Assembly (NCBI RefSeq): GCF_050589705.1
Contig: NZ_JBNGOT010000001.1
Span: 310,001 to 374,000 of the forward strand
Reading direction: 5' to 3'
DNA length: 64,000 bases
Source: Sunxiuqinia rutila
GTDB taxonomy: Bacteria > Bacteroidota > Bacteroidia > Bacteroidales > Prolixibacteraceae
The notes under the pieces were generated by a model. That model was not told the DNA's origin, made no database searches, and worked only from the letters and a program-made list of their open reading frames with translations. The translations under genes were made by a program, and so were the position numbers. Each line of letters begins with the position of its first letter. The first letter of the stretch is position 1. Of this stretch, positions 16,263 to 24,796 are shown piece after piece.

Positions 16263-19200
16263 ATGAAAAAAAAATCTGTATTCTACGGGTTAATATCCCG
16301 TTGTTACTTGAAAAAATGGTATCTCATGATGCGTTTAGTTGTCTTTTTAATTTTGATTTCAGCCATGTTGGCCAAAGCCAATACCGGCAACTCACAAACC
16401 GCCAAAATAACTATGAGTTTTGAAAACGTTAGTCTGACGGAGGTTTTTGAAGAAATTGAGAATCAGCTCAGTATTGGTTTTCTTGTTCCCAGTAATCTCT
16501 TAAATGACGAAAGGAATATTAATATTTCAGTGAGAAATGCGACTGTAGAAACAATATTGGACGAAGTTTTGAGTCCCAATGGCTACCAATTTGAATTTGT
16601 TGGCAAGAATGTAGTCATCACTGAAAAAACAACCGTTCAACAACAACCGGTAAGGGGGACGGTGACCAACAGTTCCGGAGAGTCTATCCCCGGAGCGACT
16701 GTTATGGTTAAAGGCACGTCAAGCGGAACCATCACCGACGGTGAAGGCTTTTACGAATTACCCAATGTTCCGGTAGAGGCTGTTTTGGTTTTCTCCTTTG
16801 TAGGAATGCAGCTACAAGAAGTGTCAGTAGCCGGACGCAGTACAATCAATGTTGTTTTGCAAGACGAAACTATTGGCATCGAAGAAGTCGTTGCAATTGG
16901 TTATGGCACGGTCAAAAAAGCAGATTTAACCGGAGCTGTTTCAACCGTTGACGTTGAAGATTTGAGCGGCACACCAGTAGCCGGGGTTGATCAGATGCTT
17001 CAAGGCCGAATGGCCGGAGTTAATGTCGTTGGGGATTATGCTCCAGGTGGAGGCGTGTCTGTTCGGGTTCGGGGATTCAGTACAATTCGGAACAATGATC
17101 CGCTATATGTTATCGATGGAGTCCCTGTCGAATCAGGCATTAACATGATCAATCCCAATGACATCGAATCACTTCAAATTTTGAAAGATGCTTCGTCAGC
17201 CTCTATTTATGGTTCGCGGGCTGCCAATGGGGTGATTATCATTACGACCAAAAAAGGAGAAAAAGGGGATGCTCGTGTTAGCTTCGATGCTTACTGGGGA
17301 GTGCAATCATCAGCCAAGCAACTGAATCCGTTGAATGCAAAAGACTATGGCGACCTGCTGTGGGAAGCCCACAAAAACGATGGAAAGACACCTGTAAGTG
17401 ATGTTTACGGAACGGGCGCTACACCAACAATCCCAACGTTTTTAGATGAAAATAGCCTGGTGCCATCAACCGATATAAATTGGGTAGACCAAATTCAGCA
17501 AAATGCGCTGGTTCAATCTTATAACCTAAGTATTTCCAACGGAAGAGACAATTCCAACCAATCATTCTCTTTGGGTTATTTCGATCAGGAAGGAGTTATT
17601 AAATTCACCGATTTTAAACGGATAAACGCCCGCTACAATTCAGAATACCGCTTCTTTGACCGATTGACAATTGGCGAAAACCTTTCGTTATCTCACTCGT
17701 GGTCCAACCAAGCGCAAACGAACAGTGTTTTGGGTAGTGTGGTTTACGATGCTTACAAGTACCCATCGATTGCTCCTGTCTATGATTTGGATGGCAACTT
17801 TGCCGGAGCCTTTTTAAGTGACATCCGAAATCCTTACGCCAAACTTTTCCATAACCAGGATAATCCCCACAAACGACTTAAATTCTTTGGAAATATTTAT
17901 GCTGAGCTGGAAATCATTAAGGGCCTGACGTTAAAAACGAACTTTGGTGCCGACTACTCCAATTATTACCGGAGAAATTTCAGCCCTAAGTTTCAGGAAA
18001 CAGGAGCACATAACCCCAGCACCATTAGCACCCTGTCGACAACCAATAGCTGGAAATTCGATTGGATATGGACCAATACCATTGCCTATAGCACTCGAAT
18101 TAACGACAAACACCAGATCGATCTGTTAGGGGGGATGGAAGCCATTGAATCAACTTACGAAATAAACAGCGCTTCGCGTGAAGGCTTCCCTTATGAAGAA
18201 GATAACTTCCGGTACCTGGATGCAGGAGATGGCGGCACTCAGAAGAACTCGGGCAGTGGCTTAAACTCCTCATTGACCTCCTATTTTGGAAAAGCCGATT
18301 ACACATACGACAGTCGTTATCTTTTCTCATTCACCTTCCGTCGTGATGGTTCTTCAAAACTTGGCAACAACAAGTGGGGGAACTTCCCGGCTCTTTCTGC
18401 CGGATGGCGAATCAGTGAAGAAGATTTCTTCAACAAAGGCACCATAAATAATCTGAAGTTACGTTTAGGTTGGGGACAAAACGGGAACCAGGATGTTCCT
18501 CCTTACGCCACAATTGAAAGTTATTACACCAACCCAAATCATTCAAACTACGCGATTGACGGAGCACAAAGTTCTGTTTACAACGGTTTTACTCAAAGTA
18601 GGAACGGAAATGCCGATCTAAAATGGGAAACAACCACTCAAACCAACATTGGATTGGATTTGGGATTCTTTGATAACCGTTTAAGTGTTACTGCCGATTA
18701 CTTCTTCAAGAAAACCAAAGACTTACTTTTGGAGCGTCCTCTTCCTCCGGTTGCTGGTGGTACCAACCAAACCGTTTGGGACAATGTGGGTGAAATGGAA
18801 AACAAAGGGATTGAATTGTTGATCGACTACCAAAGTGTTCGCAAAGCCGATTTCTCATGGAATGCCAGCCTAAATGTCGCTCACATTAAAAATGAATTGA
18901 CTAGTTTGCCTGATGACATTGACTTCATCGCTTTGCCAGGCTCCTACCTGCACAGTGTAAACTTCGATCAGGAAACTTCTCGTTCTGAAGTTGGTCAGCC
19001 CATCTCTTCATTCTATGGCTACCGCAGCTTGGGAATCTTCCAAGATCAAGCAGAAATTGATGCCCATAAGGTTCAACCGAATGCCAAGCCTGGTGACCTG
19101 AAATTTGAGGACTCCGATGACAATGGCGTTTTAGATGGAGATGACCGTGGTTTTATCGGGAACCCACATCCTGATTTTACTCTAGGATTGAATCTTGGAT

Positions 19201-19682
19201 TCCAGTACAAGAATCTGGATGCGGCCTTATTCTTTAATGGCAGTTTTGGCAACGAAGTTTGGGACTTAACCCGTTACTACGGAGATTTCTTCAACCTTTC
19301 GGCTTACAACAAGCTGGACCATGTGCACGATGCCTGGAGTACAGATAACACAGGCGGAACAGTTCCTCGCCTATCGTTGGATGATACCAACAACAACATC
19401 CGTCCTTCATCCTATTACATTTCTGATGCTTCCTATGTCCGTCTGAAAAACCTAACGATTGGCTACACATTCGATAAGCTGGCATCACGTATCAACAGCA
19501 GTAAGCTCCGTGTTTACGTTCAAATCCAAAATCTATTTACCATCACTGGCTACGATGGACTGGATCCGGAAGTCGGCTTACAAAACTATAGCTCGGAACA
19601 CCGCAACTTGGATATTGGTGTTGACCGTGGATTATATCCTCCTTCCCGAACATTCACCTTTGGTGTAAACCTTGGATTTTAA
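16263..19682 (+). CDS. SusC/RagA-family TonB-dependent transporter with STN signalling domain
   Basis: A 1139-residue transducer-type SusC. After a signal region ending near AKANTG it has an STN (secretin/TonB N-terminal) domain at about 48-120 (ITMSFENVSLTEVFEEIENQ, VVITEKT). Next comes a CarboxypepD_reg-like domain at about 128-200 (VRGTVTNSSGESIPGATVMVKG), then IEEVVAIGYGTVKKADLTGAV, the plug (IESLQILKDASSASIYGSRAANGVIIITTKKG) and the barrel, ending FTFGVNLGF. The STN domain is what talks to FecR, and the gene lies right after the sigma/anti-sigma pair, so this SusC is expected to be the sensor of its own locus. The imported glycan cannot be told. Confidence 0.97.
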   Translation: MKKKSVFYGLISRCYLKKWYLMMRLVVFLILISAMLAKANTGNSQTAKITMSFENVSLTEVFEEIENQLSIGFLVPSNLLNDERNINISVRNATVETILDEVLSPNGYQFEFVGKNVVITEKTTVQQQPVRGTVTNSSGESIPGATVMVKGTSSGTITDGEGFYELPNVPVEAVLVFSFVGMQLQEVSVAGRSTINVVLQDETIGIEEVVAIGYGTVKKADLTGAVSTVDVEDLSGTPVAGVDQMLQGRMAGVNVVGDYAPGGGVSVRVRGFSTIRNNDPLYVIDGVPVESGINMINPNDIESLQILKDASSASIYGSRAANGVIIITTKKGEKGDARVSFDAYWGVQSSAKQLNPLNAKDYGDLLWEAHKNDGKTPVSDVYGTGATPTIPTFLDENSLVPSTDINWVDQIQQNALVQSYNLSISNGRDNSNQSFSLGYFDQEGVIKFTDFKRINARYNSEYRFFDRLTIGENLSLSHSWSNQAQTNSVLGSVVYDAYKYPSIAPVYDLDGNFAGAFLSDIRNPYAKLFHNQDNPHKRLKFFGNIYAELEIIKGLTLKTNFGADYSNYYRRNFSPKFQETGAHNPSTISTLSTTNSWKFDWIWTNTIAYSTRINDKHQIDLLGGMEAIESTYEINSASREGFPYEEDNFRYLDAGDGGTQKNSGSGLNSSLTSYFGKADYTYDSRYLFSFTFRRDGSSKLGNNKWGNFPALSAGWRISEEDFFNKGTINNLKLRLGWGQNGNQDVPPYATIESYYTNPNHSNYAIDGAQSSVYNGFTQSRNGNADLKWETTTQTNIGLDLGFFDNRLSVTADYFFKKTKDLLLERPLPPVAGGTNQTVWDNVGEMENKGIELLIDYQSVRKADFSWNASLNVAHIKNELTSLPDDIDFIALPGSYLHSVNFDQETSRSEVGQPISSFYGYRSLGIFQDQAEIDAHKVQPNAKPGDLKFEDSDDNGVLDGDDRGFIGNPHPDFTLGLNLGFQYKNLDAALFFNGSFGNEVWDLTRYYGDFFNLSAYNKLDHVHDAWSTDNTGGTVPRLSLDDTNNNIRPSSYYISDASYVRLKNLTIGYTFDKLASRINSSKLRVYVQIQNLFTITGYDGLDPEVGLQNYSSEHRNLDIGVDRGLYPPSRTFTFGVNLGF

Positions 19683-19715
19683 TCTTTAATCAGTGAACCA
19701 TAAAAAGAAATTATC

Positions 19716-21362
19716 ATGAAACGAATTATATATTTTCTGATTCTAAGCGTATTCCTTTTAAGTAGTTGTAGTGATAGCTTCCTGGAGGAAAGCCCAATTG
19801 GAGAGCTTTCACCCGATCAGATTTTAAAACCAGAGAATGTTGAAAAGACTGTTATTTCAGCTTACTCTGTTTTAAATGGACAATTTGACGAAGCCTCGAA
19901 TGCATACAATTCTCCAGCATCAAACTGGAGTTTTGGCGATGTTGTTTCCGATGATGCTTATAAAGGTGGTGGTGGTACTGGTGACCAAAACCAAATTCAC
20001 CTAATGGAGATTTTTGCAACCGACCCAACCGTTAAAGACATCGAGCGTAAATGGTTAGCCCTTTATGAAGGAATTCGTCGTGCCAACCTGGCCATTCGTC
20101 TCTTGAATGAAAGCGAAGAGTTTGACGCCTCATTAAAAGAGCAACGTTTGGCAGAAATGCGCTTTTTGCGAGGGCATTATCATTTTGAAGCCAAAAAAAT
20201 CTATGGCAATATTTGCTACATTGACGAAACGGTTGTTACCAAGGAAGATTTCTATGCTCTTTCAAATTCTGATTTAACAAACGAACAACAATGGGCAAAA
20301 ATTGAAGATGATTTTAAAGCCGCGGCCCAAGTACTTCCCGGAGAGCAAACTGAGCCCGGACGTCCGGTAAAATGGGCTGCAAAAGCATACTTGGCCAAAT
20401 GTTATCTGTTTCAGAAAAAGTGGGATGATGTGATTACTGAAACCGATGATGTCATTGAATCGCAAAAGTATAGCCTGATGACCAACTTCAGCGATGTCTT
20501 TTTGCCAGATAATGACAATGGGCCAGAGATTGTATTTGCGATCCAGTATTCAATTAATGATGGTTCTCCGAGCAACTACAATGGCTCTATCGGAGACCGC
20601 TTAATGTCTCCCGGAGGCCCTTATGCAGGCTATGGCTTCCTTCGTCCATCCCAAAACCTGGTCAATGCCTTTAAAACTGATGCTAATGGCTTGCCAGCTT
20701 ACGATAATACCATGCTTGAAGACGCTGATCCAATTGACCCGAGACTTGATCACACATTAGGCCGCCACGGTATTCCGTTTTTTGATATTCAGGTTTATGA
20801 CTGGACACCACGTGAAGCTTCGGTATACGGACCCCATATTACAAAAAAGCGACTACTGTCAACTAACTCCCCTCATTATTTGGCGGTATGGCCATACATT
20901 ACAGCCGTCAACTACTACATCATTCGCTATGCAGATGTACTCCTTTGGCGTGCTGAGGCAGCTATCGAAACCAATGACCTTGAAACAGGCCGCACTTATA
21001 TCAATATGGTTCGGGAACGTGCCCGCGATGGCATGTATGTCAAAACGATGGATGGCAGTGCTGATGCAGCCAACTATGTCATTGACAGTTATCAAACTGC
21101 ATTCGGATCGAAAGATGCAGCTTTAGCGGCTTTGCGCACAGAGCGTCGTCTGGAGTTTGCGCACGAAGGGCACCGGTTCTTTGACCTTGTTCGGTGGGGT
21201 ATTGCTGACGAAGTGATGAATAGCTATTTCGAAACTGAAAAACAGCTTCGCTCTCACTTAGCCAATGCAGCATTTGTAGCGGGGAAACACGAATATCAAC
21301 CCATTCCTCAAACTCAAATGGACTTGAGTCAAGGGGCCATGGTTCAAAATCCAAATTATTGA
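19716..21362 (+). CDS. SusD/RagB-family nutrient-binding lipoprotein
   Basis: Partner lipoprotein of the STN-bearing SusC, 33 bases downstream of it. It has 548 residues with signal MKRIIYFLILSVFLLSSC and lipid Cys 18. RagB/SusD signatures are RLAEMRFLRGHYHFEAKKIYGN (N-terminal TPR-like part), IIRYADVLLWRAEAAIETNDL and LRTERRLEFAHEGHRFFDLVRWG near the C terminus. It ends with the usual YQPIPQTQMDLSQGAMVQNPNY. The right copy of the 124-base repeat starts 24 bases after its stop and provides its terminator. Confidence 0.96.
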   Translation: MKRIIYFLILSVFLLSSCSDSFLEESPIGELSPDQILKPENVEKTVISAYSVLNGQFDEASNAYNSPASNWSFGDVVSDDAYKGGGGTGDQNQIHLMEIFATDPTVKDIERKWLALYEGIRRANLAIRLLNESEEFDASLKEQRLAEMRFLRGHYHFEAKKIYGNICYIDETVVTKEDFYALSNSDLTNEQQWAKIEDDFKAAAQVLPGEQTEPGRPVKWAAKAYLAKCYLFQKKWDDVITETDDVIESQKYSLMTNFSDVFLPDNDNGPEIVFAIQYSINDGSPSNYNGSIGDRLMSPGGPYAGYGFLRPSQNLVNAFKTDANGLPAYDNTMLEDADPIDPRLDHTLGRHGIPFFDIQVYDWTPREASVYGPHITKKRLLSTNSPHYLAVWPYITAVNYYIIRYADVLLWRAEAAIETNDLETGRTYINMVRERARDGMYVKTMDGSADAANYVIDSYQTAFGSKDAALAALRTERRLEFAHEGHRFFDLVRWGIADEVMNSYFETEKQLRSHLANAAFVAGKHEYQPIPQTQMDLSQGAMVQNPNY

Positions 21363-21385
21363 CCATAGGCTAATGTTCAGAGTAA

Positions 21386-21444
21386 ATGACCAGAAATACC
21401 CTTCGGATCATCAGCCGGTGGTTGCCAAAGTAGTGCTCGATTGA
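21386..21444 (+). pseudogene. 3' remnant of the EEP-fold lipoprotein gene
   Basis: The last 59 coding bases of the gene at 13182-14045, including the catalytic Asp-His motif and stop, stand alone here. There is no start codon, signal sequence or upstream homology, so no product is expected. Confidence 0.85.
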
Positions 21445-21474
21445 TCCTTGTTTTTATAAAATCCAAAGAAACAG

Positions 21475-21506
21475 AAAACCGCCCTTTTACAGAGGCGGTT
21501 TTTTTG
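21475..21506 (+). terminator. Rho-independent terminator after locus C, copied from locus B
   Basis: Same AACCGCC/GGCGGTT stem and seven-T run as at 14076-14107. It lies inside the right copy of the direct repeat. Confidence 0.92.
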
Positions 21507-21570
21507 TTGGCAATGTTTTGGGGTAGGAATGAGTTTGCAGAATAAATCTAGAATTTTTCTTGTGAGGTGC

Positions 21571-21601
21571 TTGGAATTCTCACGTGAGAACTGCAGTTTT
21601 G
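21571..21601 (+). promoter_or_regulatory. LacI-gene promoter with a palindromic operator in the spacer
   Basis: TTG at 21571-21573 and CAGTTTTG at 21594-21601 (one mismatch to TAnnTTTG) are 20 bases apart. The 14-base perfect palindrome TTCTCACGTGAGAA at 21577-21590 fills the spacer. Such a site between the two promoter boxes is where a LacI-type repressor would act on its own gene. A start of transcription near 21606 would exclude the upstream in-frame start at 21584. Confidence 0.6.
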
Positions 21602-21619
21602 TTATCTCTATATCAGCGC

Positions 21620-22624
21620 ATGAAAAAGACCATTACCATTAAAGATATCGCTCATGAATTAGGCGTACATCACACCACTGTTTCGCTGGCTCTGCGCAAC
21701 AGTAAGTCCATTCGTGATGAAACCCGCAAAAAGGTTTGGGATAAAGCGGCAGAAATGGGCTATCGCCCCAATCGTTTGGCCCAGGGATTTCGAAACAGAC
21801 GGAGCAATACCATTGGCGTATTGGTACCCAATATTCAGCACCATTTTTTTGCCAAGTTTATCTCCGAAATGTCCGAAAAAGCGAACCAGTCCGGGTATTC
21901 CGTCATGGTTTTTCAGTCCAATGAAAAGGAGGCTACCGAGAAGCGAAATGTTGAAGCTTTAATTGACAACCGGGTGGCTGGCGTAATGGCCTCGGTGTCG
22001 AAGGAAACCACTACTGGAGCGCATTTTGACGCCTTCAAACAAGAGGATATTCCCTTGGTTTTTTTCGACCGGGTTCCTGCACAGGAAGCCGTTTCAAAGG
22101 TTGTTGTAGATAACTATCAGGGGGCATACGAAGCTGTTAAGCTCATTAACAGCATGCCTAAAAAGCGAATTGCATTCATTACCGGCTCTATTAAACTCAA
22201 TGTTTATCAGGAGCGACTGGACGGCTATAAACAAGCGCTGCTTGATGTTGGTCTGGAATTTCAGGAAGAGCTTTTGGTTCGGGGTGATTTTTTCATGAAA
22301 GATGGCATGGAGGGAGCGAAAAAGTTAATGGCACTGCCCCAGAAGCCGGATGCTATTTTGGCTGTTGGTGATGACGTAGGCATTGGAGCAATTAAATACC
22401 TGAAAGGCGCCGGATTCAGGGTTCCTGAAGATGTTGCAGTAGTTGGCTTTGACAATGATCCAATGGGAGTGGCTATTGATCCGGAGTTGACCACGGTGAG
22501 CCAGCCGATTGAGCTGATGGCAGACGTTTCGTGGCAGATGTTGCTGGCGAAAATCGACGCTTCCGAAACGCGAGTGGAGGAGCAAATCTTACCGACATCC
22601 ATTTTAAGAAGACAATCGTGTTAA
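21620..22624 (+). CDS. LacI-family transcriptional regulator
   Basis: I use the ATG at 21620 because MKKTITIKDIAHELGVHHTTVSLALR is the standard LacI N terminus; the 12 extra upstream codons would overlap the promoter. The protein is 334 residues. The helix-turn-helix is at about 5-25 and the hinge helix near 48-58 (RPNRLAQGFRN). The periplasmic-binding-protein-like sensor domain starts at NTIGVLVPNIQHHFFAKF and includes AVGDDVGIGAIKYLKGAGFRVPEDVAVVGFD. LacI-type regulators sense sugars. The fucosidase and sulfatase genes downstream are likely targets, with locus B a second candidate. The palindrome just upstream suggests it represses itself. Confidence 0.95.
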   Translation: MKKTITIKDIAHELGVHHTTVSLALRNSKSIRDETRKKVWDKAAEMGYRPNRLAQGFRNRRSNTIGVLVPNIQHHFFAKFISEMSEKANQSGYSVMVFQSNEKEATEKRNVEALIDNRVAGVMASVSKETTTGAHFDAFKQEDIPLVFFDRVPAQEAVSKVVVDNYQGAYEAVKLINSMPKKRIAFITGSIKLNVYQERLDGYKQALLDVGLEFQEELLVRGDFFMKDGMEGAKKLMALPQKPDAILAVGDDVGIGAIKYLKGAGFRVPEDVAVVGFDNDPMGVAIDPELTTVSQPIELMADVSWQMLLAKIDASETRVEEQILPTSILRRQSC

Positions 22625-22674
22625 ACGAAATCTATAATACAAACTATTAATTGAGAACCTAGCGAAATAAAACG

Positions 22675-24786
22675 ATGAAAATCAATTGCTTGTTTATTGT
22701 GTTGCTCCTGCTGAGTGCTTGTGTGCAACAAGTTGATCCTCCTAAGCCTTATGGGCCGGTGCCAACCGAGGGACAGTTGCAATGGCATGAAATGGAATAT
22801 TTCAGCCTTGTTTGTTATGGACTGAATACCTATACCGAAGAGGAATGGGCCTATGGCGATGTCGATCCCCAGTTGTTTAATCCTTCCGATCTGGATACCG
22901 ACCAGTGGGCTCGGGTAGCCAGTGAAGCAGGCATGAAAGGACTGATTTTAGTGGCTAAACATCACGATGGTTTTTGTTTGTGGCCCAGCAAGTATACCGA
23001 CTATTCGGTTAAAGCCACCCCCTGGAAAGACGGAAAAGGCGATGTGCTGGACGATTTGTCAAAATCATGCAAAAAGTATGGATTAAAACTCGGTGTTTAC
23101 CTGTCTCCCTGGGATCGAAATCATGCAGAATACGGGCGTCCGGAGTATGTCCACTATTTTTACAGGCAGCTGGAAGAACTGATGACTGAATATGGAGAAA
23201 TCTTCGAATTCTGGATTGACGGCGCCAATGGTGGTACCGGCTATTACGGTGGAGCCAACGAACTGCGAAACATCGATCGTAGAACCTATTATGGGTATGA
23301 TAGTATCTTTTCCATTGTTCAGAAACACCAGCCGAATGCGGTAATCTTTAGCGATGTGGGCCCGGGAGTTCGCTGGGTTGGAAACGAAGCGGGCATCGGT
23401 AGCGAAACCAACTGGAATACAATTAGCACAGCAGGTAAATTTCCCGGAGAGGGAAATCAGGAGTACACGAAAAAGCTGGGAACAGGTGATCCCGACGGAA
23501 ACGAGTGGATTCCGGCAGAGGTGAACACCACTTTGCTGTGGCCCAAAGCATGGTATTTTCACACCGGACATCAGCCAAGAAGTTTAGCCAATTTGATGGA
23601 TTTGTACTATACCTCCATTGGTCGGGGATCGTCTTTGGATTTAGGATTGGCAATTGCACCAACCGGGCAAATTCGAGATGTTGATGCGCAAGCTTTGCTG
23701 AAATTCAGGGAGCAGGTCAAGCGGGAGTTTGCCGTTAACCTGGCTAAAAATGCCACCCTTACTGCAAGTGACTATCGCGGAGGGCAGGCCGAATTTGCGG
23801 CTGACCGATGTGTTGACGAAAGTACAGAAAGCTACTGGGCAACCAATGATAGCATTCAGCAAGCCACACTTACCATCGATTTTGGGCAGGAAACAACCCT
23901 GAACCGGTTATTGCTTCAGGAGTATATCCGCCTCGGCCAACGGGTACATACATTCACTCTGGAGTATGAAGACGATGGGAAGTACAAGCCTTTGACACAG
24001 GGAACAACCATTGGCTATAAGCGGATTCTGCGTTTTGATGATGTAACAACATCCAGGCTGCGCTTGACTTTGGAAACGGAAGCTCCTTGCTTAACCCTTT
24101 CCAATTTGGGAATTTACTGCGCGCCTCGTTTGGTTGCCGATCCTGTGGCACGGTTCGATATTCTGGGAAACTTGAGTTTTGAAGCCGTTGAAGGAATTTC
24201 TGTTTTTTATGCGCTTGGAGAAGAACCCCAATCAACGGATTTTCAAAAATACGAAGGCCCGGTTAAGCTGGCTTTAGGAGGAAAAGTACATGCTTATGCC
24301 CAGGATGAAGCCACCGGTTTCAAAACGGATTTAATGATCACCGAATTTGGGGTACCTAAAGCACAGTGGAACGTGGTTTCTGTGGACGGCCGGAAGGAGG
24401 CCAGTTCGGCAAAAGCGATTGATAATGATCCCAAAACCTTTTGGTTAGCTGAAAGTAAACATGCTCATCCGCATGAAATTGTTTTGGATTTAGGAACGAA
24501 TTTGACGCTGGATGGCTTTTCCTATTTACCCCGTCAGGATGGTGAAAAGGCTGGGATTATTTATGAATATGCTTGCTATGTAAGCACGGATGGGAAAAGC
24601 TGGGGAGAACCGCAGGCAATCGGAACATTCAGTAATATTGAAAATAACCCCATTCGTCGGCGGATAAAATTTACGCATACCGTTGAAGGACGATTTGTTA
24701 AACTGGTATCCAGATCGGATGTCCGGCAAACTGGCCTGGCTTCCTTTGCTGAAGTTGAGGTATTTGTTATTGGTACCAAATCATAA
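22675..24786 (+). CDS. GH29 alpha-L-fucosidase with C-terminal F5/8-type carbohydrate-binding domains, lipoprotein
   Basis: A 703-residue lipoprotein (signal MKINCLFIVLLLLSAC, lipid Cys 16). The GH29 barrel spans about 30-350, with LVAKHHDGFCLWPS, LKLGVYLSPWD and FEFWIDGANG; D182 is in the position of the catalytic nucleophile. The C-terminal half has a discoidin-like F5/8 domain (about 360-485, ATLTASDYRGGQAEFAADRCVD and WATNDS) and a second one (about 560-703, VDGRKEASSAKAIDNDPKTFWLAE). Such domains bind sugars and hold the enzyme to polymer substrates. It releases alpha-linked L-fucose. It lies 50 bases after the LacI gene and heads the fucosidase-sulfatase row. Confidence 0.93.
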   Translation: MKINCLFIVLLLLSACVQQVDPPKPYGPVPTEGQLQWHEMEYFSLVCYGLNTYTEEEWAYGDVDPQLFNPSDLDTDQWARVASEAGMKGLILVAKHHDGFCLWPSKYTDYSVKATPWKDGKGDVLDDLSKSCKKYGLKLGVYLSPWDRNHAEYGRPEYVHYFYRQLEELMTEYGEIFEFWIDGANGGTGYYGGANELRNIDRRTYYGYDSIFSIVQKHQPNAVIFSDVGPGVRWVGNEAGIGSETNWNTISTAGKFPGEGNQEYTKKLGTGDPDGNEWIPAEVNTTLLWPKAWYFHTGHQPRSLANLMDLYYTSIGRGSSLDLGLAIAPTGQIRDVDAQALLKFREQVKREFAVNLAKNATLTASDYRGGQAEFAADRCVDESTESYWATNDSIQQATLTIDFGQETTLNRLLLQEYIRLGQRVHTFTLEYEDDGKYKPLTQGTTIGYKRILRFDDVTTSRLRLTLETEAPCLTLSNLGIYCAPRLVADPVARFDILGNLSFEAVEGISVFYALGEEPQSTDFQKYEGPVKLALGGKVHAYAQDEATGFKTDLMITEFGVPKAQWNVVSVDGRKEASSAKAIDNDPKTFWLAESKHAHPHEIVLDLGTNLTLDGFSYLPRQDGEKAGIIYEYACYVSTDGKSWGEPQAIGTFSNIENNPIRRRIKFTHTVEGRFVKLVSRSDVRQTGLASFAEVEVFVIGTKS

Positions 24787-24796
24787 ACAAAAAACG

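Larger units (their letters stand above)
21386..21509 (+). repeat. 124-base direct repeat, right copy (orphan 3' end of EEP gene plus terminator)
   Basis: This is a gap-free copy of 13987-14110, with 123 of 124 bases identical and an exact offset of 7399 bases. Here the coding tail (the SDHQPVV end and stop codon) has no gene attached; it begins after the SusD stop with no homology to the EEP gene upstream of 21386. The segment is therefore a remnant or by-product of recombination. Its terminator (21475-21506) still works for locus C on paper. Confidence 0.97.

Noticed and set aside
13987..21509. Interpreting the direct repeats as attachment sites of an integrative element
   Set aside because: No integrase, recombinase or tRNA is seen, and the repeat is gene tail plus terminator, not an att-like core. 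Insertion by recombination is kept as a hypothesis only.
21584..21619. Upstream in-frame start of the LacI gene at 21584
   Set aside because: It lies inside the predicted operator and promoter, and MKKTITIKDIA at 21620 is the standard family start.
24683..24796. In-frame extension of the second fucosidase into the first
   Set aside because: The extra residues overlap the previous coding region, and a proper lipoprotein signal starts at 24797.
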